A stretch of DNA of 64,000 bases, from NCBI GenBank assembly GCA_947630175.1, contig CANRGJ010000012.1, positions 17,114 to 81,113 on the forward strand, read 5' to 3'. The notes under the pieces were generated by a model. That model saw only the letters and a program-made list of their open reading frames with translations, was not told the DNA's origin and ran no database searches. Shown one piece after another: positions 16,743 through 27,056 of this stretch; within the stretch, counting starts at the first letter, position 1; each line of letters starts with the position of its first letter. Source of the stretch: an uncultured Ruminiclostridium sp. Its GTDB lineage: Bacteria; Bacillota; Clostridia; Oscillospirales; Ruminococcaceae. The position numbers and the translations under genes were made by a program.

Positions 16743-17843
16743 ATGATCTACGATTATCTGATAGTCGGCGCAGGACTGTTCGGTGCGGTATTCGCATACG
16801 AGGCGGGAAAGAAAGGCAAAACCTGCCTTGTGATTGACAAACGCCCCAACGTAGCGGGCAACATCTACACCGAGCAAGTCGAGGGCATAAACGTCCACAA
16901 ATACGGCGCGCATATTTTCCATACATCAAATAAAGAAGTATGGGATTATGTTAACCAGTTTGCAGAATTTAACAACTATATCAACTCCCCCGTCGCCTCA
17001 TATAAGGACGAGCTATACAATCTGCCCTTTAATATGAACACATTCAGCAAAATGTGGAATATCAAAACCCCTGCTGAGGCTAAAGCGAAGATAGCCGAGC
17101 AGATTGCGGAACTTGATATAGACGAACCTCAGAACCTTGAGGAGCAGGCTCTAAAACTGGTCGGCACCGACGTTTACGAAAAGCTTGTTAAAAGCTACAC
17201 CGAAAAGCAGTGGGGCCGCCCCTGTAATGAATTGCCCGCCTTTATAATCAAACGTTTACCTCTCCGTTTCCGTTTCGACAACAACTACTTCAGCGACAGA
17301 TACCAAGGCATACCAATCGGAGGCTACACTCAAATCATTGAGAAAATGCTGGAAAAAGCAGAAGTGAAGCTGAACACGGACTATTTTGAATTTATCAAAG
17401 AAAATCCAAATATTGCCAAGAAAACCGTTTACACAGGCGCAATAGACGAGTTCTTCGGCTTTAAGTTAGGCGCCCTTGAATATCGTTCTGTAAGATTTGA
17501 AACTGAGATTTTGGACACAGACAACTATCAGGGCAACGCAGTTGTGAATTACACCGCCGCAGACGTTCCTTACACAAGAATAATCGAACATAAACACTTC
17601 GAGTTCGGCGAACAGCCGAAAACCGTAATCAGCCGTGAATATTCGGCTGAGTGGAAACCGGGAGTTGAGCCTTACTACCCTGTAAACAACGTAAAGAATA
17701 ACACCCTCTACGAGCAGTACAGAAAGTTAGCCGACGAGCGCAAAGACGTTATCTTCGGCGGAAGACTGGGACTATACAAGTATTTGGATATGGATAAGGT
17801 GATCGCTCTGGCACTGGAAACAGTTAAGAAAGAGTTATGCTGA
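16743..17843 (+). CDS. glf: UDP-galactopyranose mutase
   Basis: A 366-residue FAD-dependent enzyme converting UDP-galactopyranose to UDP-galactofuranose in the cytosol. The N-terminal dinucleotide motif is VGAGLFG (residues 8-14), followed by the mutase signatures NVAGNIYTE and KYGAHIFHTS; the C-terminal GGRLGLYKYLDMD is also typical. ACGGAGGAAG precedes the ATG. It is the first gene of the glycan cluster and overlaps the next glycosyltransferase gene by seven bases, which supports galactofuranose being used by the two enzymes that follow. Confidence 0.97.
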   Translation: MIYDYLIVGAGLFGAVFAYEAGKKGKTCLVIDKRPNVAGNIYTEQVEGINVHKYGAHIFHTSNKEVWDYVNQFAEFNNYINSPVASYKDELYNLPFNMNTFSKMWNIKTPAEAKAKIAEQIAELDIDEPQNLEEQALKLVGTDVYEKLVKSYTEKQWGRPCNELPAFIIKRLPLRFRFDNNYFSDRYQGIPIGGYTQIIEKMLEKAEVKLNTDYFEFIKENPNIAKKTVYTGAIDEFFGFKLGALEYRSVRFETEILDTDNYQGNAVVNYTAADVPYTRIIEHKHFEFGEQPKTVISREYSAEWKPGVEPYYPVNNVKNNTLYEQYRKLADERKDVIFGGRLGLYKYLDMDKVIALALETVKKELC

Positions 17844-19249
17844 AATGGTTTGATTTAGCAACAAAGCCAAGGCTTGAGGGAACGGAAGGACTGTATTTCC
17901 GCAGGACTGAGCAGGGTCTGGACTTCAACACATACTTCAACTACATTCCATACGAAAAGCTAAAAAAATACACAAAGGTAAGCGATGTAAGAACAGAAAA
18001 CAATTCTGTTTTCGTGGAATGCGAAGATCCTGCAAAAGTAAGCTGCGCCATAATTTTCTGCACCTACAAGCGTGAGCAATATATTCTGAAAAATGTACGA
18101 TATCTGTCACAAAACTTAAAGCTCCATTCAGAGCTTAATTGCAAAATCATAGTTGTAGACAATGCAAAAACTCTTTCACAAAGTGACTTTCCAGAAGAAG
18201 TTATACTGATACCCAACGTCAACAACGGCGGCAGCGGCGGGTTCAGAAAAGGAATGGAAGCTGCTTGCGAAATTGGCGGTTTTACCCACATTCTTCTAAT
18301 GGACGATGACGTAGAAATAGAGTTTGTTTCAATACAAAAGCTGCTGAATTTTCTGAAATTCTTGAAGCCTGAATGCAGCGATATTTCGGTCGCAGGCTCA
18401 ATGCTGTTTATGGACAAGCCTACATATCAGTTTGAAGCGGGCGGACATTTCAGCGAGAATGGCAAGCAAAAAGGTTTCGGGCATTATATTGATTTGACCC
18501 AAGAGAAAAATCTATTCCTTAACGAGCAGGAAAACGATATCAATTACGGCGGCTGGTGGTTTATGTGTATGCCCAGCAAATACGCTGAACAAGGTCAATT
18601 TCCCCTGCCGTTCTTTATGAAGTATGACGACGTGGAGTATGCTCTGCGTTGCAAGCAAAAAATCATTACTCTCAACGGCGTGGGGATATGGCACGAAAAA
18701 TTCGAGAGCAAATACAATTCCGCCGCCGAGTATTACAACACCCGCAACTACCTGCATTTGTGCAGCTTGCACTGCAAGGGATTCACTCCGAAGAAAGCGC
18801 TGAAATTTGCAAAAAAGCAGATGAAAGCAAAGCAAAAACGCCAGCAGTATCAAATGGCACAGGCAGTTCAACAAGGTTATGAGGATTATCTGAAAGGACT
18901 TGACTATCTGCAAACCCTTGACGCCGAGCAAAATCATAAAGAAATTTCCAAACTGAACTATAAATATCTCACATATGATGAAATAGAAAACCAATGCGGA
19001 ATACGTCCCGCAGACAACACCTTTTATCCTCCCCCGTGGATAAAAAAGCTGCCCTTGGCACTGCTTCCCAAAAAGTACGTATTAACGGATATATTTTACG
19101 ACAAGCCCATTCAGTATTTCGCCGCAAAATACGCCATACACTGCGACAGTAAAAACAATAGAGGATATATCACAGAAAAGCGGCTCGCAAAGCAAAAAAA
19201 TATAAAAGAGAGGTCAGACAATGGTTTCAAATTCCCAAACGACAGTTGA
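17837..19249 (+). CDS. GlfT2-like galactofuranosyltransferase (GT2), first copy
   Basis: A 470-residue GT-A fold glycosyltransferase. The donor-site motif is LLMDDDVEIE (about residue 153), followed by KYDDVEYALRC (about 262) and GIWHEKFESK, the three motifs that mark GlfT-type galactofuranosyltransferases. The N-terminal 75 residues (PRLEGTEGLYFRR...) form a small beta domain shorter than in the next gene. It probably transfers Galf from UDP-Galf to a growing glycan at the inner membrane face. It overlaps glf at its start and the next gene at its end (29 bases), indicating coupled translation. Linkage type cannot be told. Confidence 0.88.
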   Translation: MLKWFDLATKPRLEGTEGLYFRRTEQGLDFNTYFNYIPYEKLKKYTKVSDVRTENNSVFVECEDPAKVSCAIIFCTYKREQYILKNVRYLSQNLKLHSELNCKIIVVDNAKTLSQSDFPEEVILIPNVNNGGSGGFRKGMEAACEIGGFTHILLMDDDVEIEFVSIQKLLNFLKFLKPECSDISVAGSMLFMDKPTYQFEAGGHFSENGKQKGFGHYIDLTQEKNLFLNEQENDINYGGWWFMCMPSKYAEQGQFPLPFFMKYDDVEYALRCKQKIITLNGVGIWHEKFESKYNSAAEYYNTRNYLHLCSLHCKGFTPKKALKFAKKQMKAKQKRQQYQMAQAVQQGYEDYLKGLDYLQTLDAEQNHKEISKLNYKYLTYDEIENQCGIRPADNTFYPPPWIKKLPLALLPKKYVLTDIFYDKPIQYFAAKYAIHCDSKNNRGYITEKRLAKQKNIKERSDNGFKFPNDS

Positions 19250-21065
19250 TGTCACATTACAGGACATCATATTTCAGCCTGATATTGCAAATGACAGAAT
19301 AGCGGATATGTATTACAGAAGTATCAGTCCCATAATGCTCACTGAAGATCACAACTTTCTTTTAAAAGAGGACACCTTCTATGAATTTTTAACGTACATC
19401 AATTCGCTGTCCATAAGGAAATGGAGGACATACACATATGCTCATAATTTTATTCTCAAGCTTGATCTTAAGGGCAAGTTTGCAATAGAGCTTATGGGGC
19501 ATTATATAGACAGCAGGAACAATATCCAGAAAGAATGGTTCGGAAGATATATGTTCGATCTGGAGGATTATACGGAAATATCGCTTCCGTATCCTGAAGA
19601 CACGAACTGCTCGGTTGTATCGTTCCAGATATCGCCAATAGAGGACACCTTTATCCGCAGCGGAAAATACTGTGCAAAGACCGAAACGGTAAACGAGCCA
19701 TTTATCTCTCTGGTAACAACTACGTTCAAAAAAGAAAGCTATGTTAAGAAAAATATAGCTTTGATAAAGTCAAACATTTTTGATGATAAGGAATATTCTC
19801 CCTACTTTCAGTGGTTCATTATAGACAACGGAAGAACGCTTGATGTTAAAGAATTGTCAACAGACAAGATAAAGATCGTGCCAAATGACAACACAGGCGG
19901 CTCGGGCGGTTTCACAAGGGGAATGATAGAAACATTGAACAGCGGTAAGAAAGCTACTCACGTTCTGCTGATGGACGATGACGTGGAGTTTTTCCCGCAG
20001 AGCTTCAAACGGCTTTTAAAGCTGCTTATGCTTATGCGCCCCGAATACAGCGACCGTTTCATCAGCGGAGCAATGCTTGAAGTTACTGAAAAGAACATAC
20101 AGCATGAAGACGTGGGCGTGTTCAGCCCTGACGCCTCTCACGGCCCGTACAAGCCCAGATACGACCTTAATCTCTGGGACAGCGTGGTGCGCAATGAGGA
20201 GCCTGTTCCCGAGGACCTGCACCAGTATGCAGGCTGGTGGTACTGCTGCATACCCGTTTCCACAGCAAGCGGGAGCAATCTTCCCCTGCCGTTCTTTGTA
20301 CGAGGTGACGACGTGGAATATTCCATACGCAACAATGCGAAGTTCATTACGATGAACGGTATCTGCATCTGGCACGAAGGCTTTGGCGGCAAGTTTTCGT
20401 CAAGTATGGAATTTTATCAGGTACACAGAAATGACCTGATACTTACGGCAATACACGACAAGCTCAGTGACGTGCAGGTGTTGGAGCGCATAAGGATATT
20501 GTTCTGGGACGAGATATACAAGTTCAACTACAAGGGAGCGGAGCTTTTGCTTGACGCACTTGAGGATTTCCTCAAGGGTCCCGAATTTATCGAAGGTCTT
20601 GACGGCGAGAAATGTATGAAAGAAAAGTCGGCGAAGGACAACAAGCTGGTACCGATGACGGACAAGGTGCGCAGATATGTGGATTACGGCAGGCTGTATG
20701 AATTTGTTCCTATGGAGAAATGGAAGAAGTTTATCTACGACCACACCTGCAACGGACAAAAGCGAATTTTGTATTCCAACTTCACAAAGGTAGGAGTTAT
20801 ACCCTACGGCTGGGGAAACTACCCTGCCAAGCAGAGCTTTGCCTCGGTCATCTACGCAGTTGACCATGTGAAGGACGCATATGTGGAATACAGACGTTCC
20901 ATCAAGGAATTCAAAAGGCTGTCAAAGCGCTTTAAAGAGCTGAAAGCAAGATATCTGAGCGAATACGAAACAGTCGCCCAAAAATACAAGGCGAAGGAAA
21001 AGACTTTTGAGAGCGAGGATTTCTGGACGGGATATCTGAAAATGAATGAGCAGGAAAAAGGCTGA
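19221..21065 (+). CDS. GlfT2-like galactofuranosyltransferase (GT2), second copy
   Basis: A 614-residue protein with the full layout of mycobacterial GlfT2: an N-terminal beta-sandwich domain (residues 1-160), a GT-A catalytic domain and a helical C-terminus. Key motifs are LLMDDDVEFF (about 249), RGDDVEYSIRN (about 360) and IWHEGFGGKFSS (about 382). These sit near the positions of the DDD, DD and His residues of GlfT2 (about 637 residues), a processive galactan polymerase. A polymerising role is inferred. The start ATG 19221 has AGAGAGGT upstream and lies inside the previous gene. Having two such enzymes fits an initiating plus elongating pair or alternating linkages. Confidence 0.9.
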   Translation: MVSNSQTTVDVTLQDIIFQPDIANDRIADMYYRSISPIMLTEDHNFLLKEDTFYEFLTYINSLSIRKWRTYTYAHNFILKLDLKGKFAIELMGHYIDSRNNIQKEWFGRYMFDLEDYTEISLPYPEDTNCSVVSFQISPIEDTFIRSGKYCAKTETVNEPFISLVTTTFKKESYVKKNIALIKSNIFDDKEYSPYFQWFIIDNGRTLDVKELSTDKIKIVPNDNTGGSGGFTRGMIETLNSGKKATHVLLMDDDVEFFPQSFKRLLKLLMLMRPEYSDRFISGAMLEVTEKNIQHEDVGVFSPDASHGPYKPRYDLNLWDSVVRNEEPVPEDLHQYAGWWYCCIPVSTASGSNLPLPFFVRGDDVEYSIRNNAKFITMNGICIWHEGFGGKFSSSMEFYQVHRNDLILTAIHDKLSDVQVLERIRILFWDEIYKFNYKGAELLLDALEDFLKGPEFIEGLDGEKCMKEKSAKDNKLVPMTDKVRRYVDYGRLYEFVPMEKWKKFIYDHTCNGQKRILYSNFTKVGVIPYGWGNYPAKQSFASVIYAVDHVKDAYVEYRRSIKEFKRLSKRFKELKARYLSEYETVAQKYKAKEKTFESEDFWTGYLKMNEQEKG

Positions 21066-21077
21066 GGAGTATAGAAA

Positions 21078-24000
21078 ATGGCTAAATTTGATATTGGCAT
21101 ATACGGATTATGGTACGGCAATAACTATGGGAGCATAATAACATATTACGCTCTGTCTAAAGTCCTTGACGAGCTTGGGTTTACCTATGCGATGATCAGG
21201 AATCCGCTCGGACGAGAGATAGATATAGATTCGCTTGAAAGGTCACATCCCCTAAAATTTGCAAGAGAAAGATATCAGATAACAAAGCTCAGACCTCTCA
21301 ACAGGCTGCATGAGCTGAACGAACTGTTCAACGGCTTCTTGATAGGCTCTGACCAGATGTGGAATTATCATCTCAGCAGACCGTATCAGCAGTCGTATTT
21401 TCTTGATTTTGCAGACGATAAAAAGATAAAGGCCGCATATGCAACTTCTTTTGGAAAAGACAGGTATATAGGACCTGATGAAGAAAAGCCGGTCACGCAA
21501 AGGAATTTACAGCGCTTTGACGCCATATCTGTCCGTGATGATTTTTCCAAGCGCATTTGTGAAAAGGATTTTAATGTTCCGGCTGAAATTGTCCTTGATC
21601 CTGTATTTCTGTGTCCTGTTGAGAAATATGAAGAGCTGATTGCAGAAGCCGCTGATTTAAAAATCGACGAAGAGTATATTTTTGCATATATTCTTGATCC
21701 CAATCCTCAAATCGGTGCAAGTATCCAAAAAATAGCTCAGGACAGCGGTAAAAAAGTAATAGTTGTTTTTAATCAGAGCGGGGACAAGGAAAAGCTTCGC
21801 AGTGCTTTGCAGATAACCGATGAAAAGGTATCTTTCCTTCTTGACCCCACCGTTAAGGAGTGGCTATATCTTTTTAAAAATGCTTGTTTTGTCCTGACCG
21901 ATTCTTTCCACGGCTCCTGCTTCTCCATTATTTTCAGGAAGCCGTTTATCGTTATGAAAAACAACGGACGGGGAGGAAGCAGATTTCCTTTCCTTCTCGG
22001 AAATTTCGGACTGCTTGACAGAATGGTGGAAACACCGAACGGCATATATGAAAAATTTGTTCAAACAGGCTTGGAATGTAAGATAGATTACGAAAAGGTT
22101 TACAGCATAATCAGCAAAAAAAGAGAAGAATCTTTAAAATGGCTTAAGAATGCTCTTAACGGAAAATCGGACAAAGTCTCTGTAAGCAGGGGCACTAACG
22201 GTATAAATACCGAGAAAAACAAAGCGGTCGTAAATACTCTTGACATGAGGTCATGCACCGGCTGCGGTGCGTGTGAAAACATCTGCCCTGTTGATGCAAT
22301 AACTATGACCGAAAACAAGGAAGGTTTTCTGAATCCTGTTCTAAACAACGAGAAATGTGTTAACTGCGGACTGTGCTCAAAGAAATGCATTGCATTAAAT
22401 CCTGAGTATAAAAACGTTTCTGAACCGAAATGCTTTGCTATGATGGCTGATGATGATACTCGTTTTATCAGCTCATCAGGAGGTATGTTTACAGTTGCGG
22501 CGGAATATGTTCTTGACAAGGGCGGATATGTATGTGGCGCTGCATATACTGACAGCTTTGAGGTTGGGCATATCATTATAAGCGACAAAAGTCAGCTTTC
22601 TCTGCTTCGCGGCTCAAAATATATGCAAAGCCATACAAGGCATATCTATAAGGATGTAAAATCGCTGCTTGAGGACGGAAAGCTCGTTTTGTTCACAGGA
22701 ATGCCTTGTCAGGTAGCGGGACTTTATTCCTATCTCGGCAAAGATTACGAGAATTTGTACTCCATAGATCTTTTGTGTCATGGTATCACTTCGTCAAAAG
22801 TGTTTGAAAAATACCGTAAGGATGTTCTTAATGGGAAAACACTCAATCGTCTTGAATTCAAGGCAAAAGAACCTTGGGGCTGGCATGCCGGGGTAAATGC
22901 ATACTTCACAGACGGCACAACATATTCCAAACCTTTGGAATCTGATATGTACTTTATCGCATACCTTAAGTCCATAGCAAAAAACACCACCTGCGGAACT
23001 TGCGGGGTCAACAGACTGCCAAGACAGGGCGACCTTACAATAGGGGATTTCTGGGGAATAGCAAAGAAGGATCCGGAAATGTTTGACAACAAGGGAACTT
23101 CTGTTGTTCTTATCAATAACGAAAAAGCGCAGCATTTTTTTGACGAACTGAAATCCCGAATGAAAGCGTACAAGGAGGAGTCCCTATCTGATGCTATAAT
23201 GGGCAATCAGATAATAAAACACCCTTATAAGCTTCATAAAAACAGAGAAGCGTTTTTTGAAAATTTCGATAAGCTGGATTTTGCATCGTTGACAATGGGA
23301 TGCTACAATAATGATTTGCATAGCAGATTGAGTCAGGAGATTGCTCAAACTGTTCCTGCTGACGAACAAGAACTGTATTATCTGGCAAAAACGGCTGCTG
23401 ATAATGCAAAAGGACGAAAAATTATAACTTGGATTCACTCGTCGGAGTTTGAGAGGATACTTAATAAACACTTCGGCTTGACTGTATCATTCGGCTTAAC
23501 AAAAAGAAAAGAAGCTGTCAAAGAAAACTCAATTCGCTATATAGATTCTGTAAAAAACGCAGCAAGTTCTTATTATATTGTCGGAATAGAAGCGGAATGT
23601 AACGCTGAAAACGAAAATCTTCTCAAACAATACGGTTTTAGTGAAATAAGAGATTATGTTTTCCGTAAACATAATCCGATAGTTTTAGATAATTATGACT
23701 GTTCAAAGGGCAATTATTCCGACATATACGGCAATACGATAGAGGGCTTCAACACAGTTATAGGACGAGTTGTTTTCAGGGGAGGAAATAATCATATTGT
23801 TATTGGTAAGGAAACAAATGGTATAAATCTTGAATTTGACCTTACCAGTAATTCCTCAATACACATAGGAAGCAAATGCAGATTTACTGCCAAAAACAGA
23901 TTTCAGACAAAAGGCTATAACGGCTATTCAGATATTCATATCATGGAACAGTGCCGATTCACAGATGCTTTTTTCAGGCTGTATAATAATGAGCATACTT

Positions 24001-27000
24001 CTTCAATATTTATCAATCCGCTTTGCACCTTTGAAACAAATAACAAATTTCATGCAAATTCTGGAAAGAAAATTATAATTGGCAGGGATTGTATGTTCTC
24101 CCACGATATTGATCTCTGGGCTGGTGACGGTCATAGCATCTTTGACGTAAAGACAGGAAAAAATATTAATTCTGATTATGATAAACTCCCCGATTATAGA
24201 AACCAGATAGTTATAGGTGAGCATGTGTGGGTAGCTAAAGGTGCATTTATCATGCATGGAACAAGCATTGAAGATGGCAGTATTGTAGGAGCAAAGAGCG
24301 TTGTCAAAGGAAAATTCCCTAATAATTGTTCAATCGCCGGTAATCCTGCGTCTGTTATCAAAACCGATATTGCTTGGAGCAGAGGTATGGTTACAACCAA
24401 CATAGCAAGCTGTGGTGAAAAATACGTTAAATTAACAAACACTTTAAAGGAACTACCTGTCGACAAAAGTTCCAAAAAAATATTAATATTAGGCGGCACA
24501 GGGAGAATGTCTTCCGAACTGACGTCATTATGTATCGCAAATGGCAATGATGTTACTATTTCTATTCGTGGTAAGCATGAAATTAGAGATGATTTTAAAA
24601 ATTCGGTGAAGATTTTATATTTTAACAGGTTAAACAAGGAAGAAACTATTAAAAATCTTCAAAATAAGTATTATGATATAGTTTTTGATTGTTCTGCTTT
24701 ATTTCCTCAATGTGTAGATTGGGTTCTTTCATGTATAAAAACAAAGAGATATATTTATGTGTCTTCATTTGAAACATATGCTCATTATCATAATGGACAA
24801 AATTTAAAAGAAGATGACTTAATAATTTATAATAAGAATTTTGAAGAACTGGTAAATTATGGTGAGAAATATTGGTATCAGCGTGGCAAGTATAATTCCG
24901 AATTGATGATTGCAAATAAATATTCCGATGTCAACTATGCAATTGTAAGAATTCCGTTCGTAATGTCACTTGATGATGATTTTGAAGATGAACTTGCAAG
25001 CAGAGTGCAGAAATATGTTAACGCTGTAGTAAACGAGTATCCGATTAATAACAGAGGTTTACAAAGGCAATACAGCTTTGTAGAGAATAAAGATGAAGCG
25101 AATTTCCTGTATTTTCTTTCAGGAAATGACTATAAAGGTGTAGTTAACTTTGCTTCACAAGGAAGCATATCAATGCAAGAAATCATTCAATATGTGGAAA
25201 GTAAAACAGGAAAGAAAGCTTTATATGATTCTAATGCCGAATTGTTCCCTTTTACGAATCATCCGGAAGTAACCATGAATTTAGAAAAATGCAAATCTTT
25301 AGGATATATTCCACAAAATATAAATGATTGGATGTTAAAAAAAGTTGATAGGTATATTGAAATTTGTAATAATCAAAAAAAAACAATAAATGAAGATAAA
25401 ATCAAAAACTGGTTTTTAACCAGTTGTGAAAGTGATTTTGATTATCAATTGACTTTAAAACTTCAATCCTTGGGATATAATGTATCAGTTGGGTATAATG
25501 ATGCTGTGGAATTATATAAGTTGCCTTCAAATATAACAAGAGTTCCCCTTGATGTAAAAAATTTTGAGTCTTGCAAAAAAGCCGTGGAAACAGCAATAGA
25601 AAAAATGGGCGGAATAGATGTGCTTGTAAATAATGCAGGTGTTTCACATATTTCAACATTTGAAGAGACACCGGAGAACATTGCAGATAATATAATTGAA
25701 ACAAATTATTGGGGAACTGCTAATATGATAAAAGCAGTCTTGCCCTATATGCACGCAAATCGAAACGGAACAGTCATAAATATTTCTTCCGCGAGCGGTT
25801 TCAGACCTCGAAACTATGGTTCATATTATGTTGCATCAAAGTTTGCTGTTGAAAACCTTACAAAAAATTTGAAATTTGAATGTCAACGTTTTATGCGGTT
25901 TATGTCAGTCGAAATAGGTGAAATGAACATAGGCCTAAATAAAAGGCAAACCGTTATTCATACTAAATTTCAAACATATAAAAATCTTCCTCCAATTCAT
26001 CCTTTTAAAAAGGGATATTCCAATAATATTGCAAAAATTGTAAATGCAATTATAAATGTAACTTCGTATAAAGAACTGCCTCGGGATCTTATACTTGGCT
26101 GGGATGCTTATCAACAATTGCCGCAAGCAATAAAACATATAGAAAATGAGGCAGAGCAATACAGGGTTATATCAATAACTACTGACGAAGAAAAAATACA
26201 CCAGATTAATCTTGAGGATATTACCAAACCTCGTAATAATGCTCTCAAAATACAAAATTGGTTAATTACAGGAGCGAGCGGAGGTTTTGGAAAGATCCTT
26301 GCATTAAGATTAAAGAATTTAGGGTACACAGTTGCGGTTACAAGTCGTGATATAAGTCGTCTTGAATCTTTCCCTGAAGATTTTATTAAAATAGAATCTT
26401 CATTAGAAAGCGCTGATGAATGTGACAGAGTGATAAAAAAAGCAATTGAAAAAATGGGCTCTGTTGATGTTTTGGTCAACAATGCAACTTCAAATTGTTG
26501 GTGTAGTTTTGAAGAGTGTCCCTATGATATTATGAGACAGGTCTTTTATGTTAATTATACTTTGCCTCAGTATATGATAAAGGCTGTATTGCCTCATATG
26601 AGAGAAAATAAAAACGGAACTGTTGTAAATATTACTTCCATTGCCGGTATGCAGCCAAGGGCAAGAGTAAGTACCTATTCAGCAGCTAAAGCTGGTTTGG
26701 AGGGATTAACGAGAGTTTTAAAATCGGAATGCAGAAATTTTGCTCGATTTATGGCGGTTGAGTTGGTTTGCATGAGAACCGGTATAATGATTCATAATCC
26801 TGTTTATGATTCAAAAAATCCTGATTATCAACAATTGGGTCGTTATTCACAGGAAATCAATAATATTCCTAATCGAAAAGATATTGCAGCACAACAAATA
26901 ATAAATGTTGTGAATCAGGATACCTTGCCGCAATCGCTACCTATTGGAACAGAATCGTATTTAATAATAAAAAATGAAATACAAAGAGTAACAAAGGATT

Positions 27001-27056
27001 TTGAAGATTATAAGGATGTTACTCTGTCAGTGTGTGATAAAACAGAGTTAAAATAA
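21078..27056 (+). CDS. Giant multi-domain glycan-modifying protein (pyruvyltransferase, FrhB-like, acetyltransferase, epimerase, two SDRs)
   Basis: One uninterrupted 1992-codon frame with six recognisable modules: polysaccharide pyruvyl transferase (1-360; IGSDQMWN, TDSFHGSCFS); 2x[4Fe-4S] ferredoxin (384-440; CTGCGACENICP, CVNCGLCSKKC) joined to an FrhB/FdhB-like domain (440-760); a left-handed beta-helix acetyltransferase (about 877-1104; ending IAGNPASVI); an NAD epimerase (1133-1432; ILGGTGRMSSE); and two SDR domains (1442-1708 and 1725-1992). SDR2 keeps TGASGGFG and YSAAK but has NNAT for NNAG. SDR1 keeps NNAG and YVASK but has lost the glycine-rich loop (TSCESDFD). DNA becomes AT-richer after about 24.4 kb. 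An A10 tract (25375-25384) sits in the linker before SDR1. It probably builds or decorates a sugar of the polymer; products are unknown. Confidence 0.85.
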   Translation: MAKFDIGIYGLWYGNNYGSIITYYALSKVLDELGFTYAMIRNPLGREIDIDSLERSHPLKFARERYQITKLRPLNRLHELNELFNGFLIGSDQMWNYHLSRPYQQSYFLDFADDKKIKAAYATSFGKDRYIGPDEEKPVTQRNLQRFDAISVRDDFSKRICEKDFNVPAEIVLDPVFLCPVEKYEELIAEAADLKIDEEYIFAYILDPNPQIGASIQKIAQDSGKKVIVVFNQSGDKEKLRSALQITDEKVSFLLDPTVKEWLYLFKNACFVLTDSFHGSCFSIIFRKPFIVMKNNGRGGSRFPFLLGNFGLLDRMVETPNGIYEKFVQTGLECKIDYEKVYSIISKKREESLKWLKNALNGKSDKVSVSRGTNGINTEKNKAVVNTLDMRSCTGCGACENICPVDAITMTENKEGFLNPVLNNEKCVNCGLCSKKCIALNPEYKNVSEPKCFAMMADDDTRFISSSGGMFTVAAEYVLDKGGYVCGAAYTDSFEVGHIIISDKSQLSLLRGSKYMQSHTRHIYKDVKSLLEDGKLVLFTGMPCQVAGLYSYLGKDYENLYSIDLLCHGITSSKVFEKYRKDVLNGKTLNRLEFKAKEPWGWHAGVNAYFTDGTTYSKPLESDMYFIAYLKSIAKNTTCGTCGVNRLPRQGDLTIGDFWGIAKKDPEMFDNKGTSVVLINNEKAQHFFDELKSRMKAYKEESLSDAIMGNQIIKHPYKLHKNREAFFENFDKLDFASLTMGCYNNDLHSRLSQEIAQTVPADEQELYYLAKTAADNAKGRKIITWIHSSEFERILNKHFGLTVSFGLTKRKEAVKENSIRYIDSVKNAASSYYIVGIEAECNAENENLLKQYGFSEIRDYVFRKHNPIVLDNYDCSKGNYSDIYGNTIEGFNTVIGRVVFRGGNNHIVIGKETNGINLEFDLTSNSSIHIGSKCRFTAKNRFQTKGYNGYSDIHIMEQCRFTDAFFRLYNNEHTSSIFINPLCTFETNNKFHANSGKKIIIGRDCMFSHDIDLWAGDGHSIFDVKTGKNINSDYDKLPDYRNQIVIGEHVWVAKGAFIMHGTSIEDGSIVGAKSVVKGKFPNNCSIAGNPASVIKTDIAWSRGMVTTNIASCGEKYVKLTNTLKELPVDKSSKKILILGGTGRMSSELTSLCIANGNDVTISIRGKHEIRDDFKNSVKILYFNRLNKEETIKNLQNKYYDIVFDCSALFPQCVDWVLSCIKTKRYIYVSSFETYAHYHNGQNLKEDDLIIYNKNFEELVNYGEKYWYQRGKYNSELMIANKYSDVNYAIVRIPFVMSLDDDFEDELASRVQKYVNAVVNEYPINNRGLQRQYSFVENKDEANFLYFLSGNDYKGVVNFASQGSISMQEIIQYVESKTGKKALYDSNAELFPFTNHPEVTMNLEKCKSLGYIPQNINDWMLKKVDRYIEICNNQKKTINEDKIKNWFLTSCESDFDYQLTLKLQSLGYNVSVGYNDAVELYKLPSNITRVPLDVKNFESCKKAVETAIEKMGGIDVLVNNAGVSHISTFEETPENIADNIIETNYWGTANMIKAVLPYMHANRNGTVINISSASGFRPRNYGSYYVASKFAVENLTKNLKFECQRFMRFMSVEIGEMNIGLNKRQTVIHTKFQTYKNLPPIHPFKKGYSNNIAKIVNAIINVTSYKELPRDLILGWDAYQQLPQAIKHIENEAEQYRVISITTDEEKIHQINLEDITKPRNNALKIQNWLITGASGGFGKILALRLKNLGYTVAVTSRDISRLESFPEDFIKIESSLESADECDRVIKKAIEKMGSVDVLVNNATSNCWCSFEECPYDIMRQVFYVNYTLPQYMIKAVLPHMRENKNGTVVNITSIAGMQPRARVSTYSAAKAGLEGLTRVLKSECRNFARFMAVELVCMRTGIMIHNPVYDSKNPDYQQLGRYSQEINNIPNRKDIAAQQIINVVNQDTLPQSLPIGTESYLIIKNEIQRVTKDFEDYKDVTLSVCDKTELK

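Noticed and set aside
24649..24915. Minus-strand small frames inside the AT-rich part of the giant gene
   Set aside because: Low-complexity shadows of the plus-strand reading frame with no start signals.
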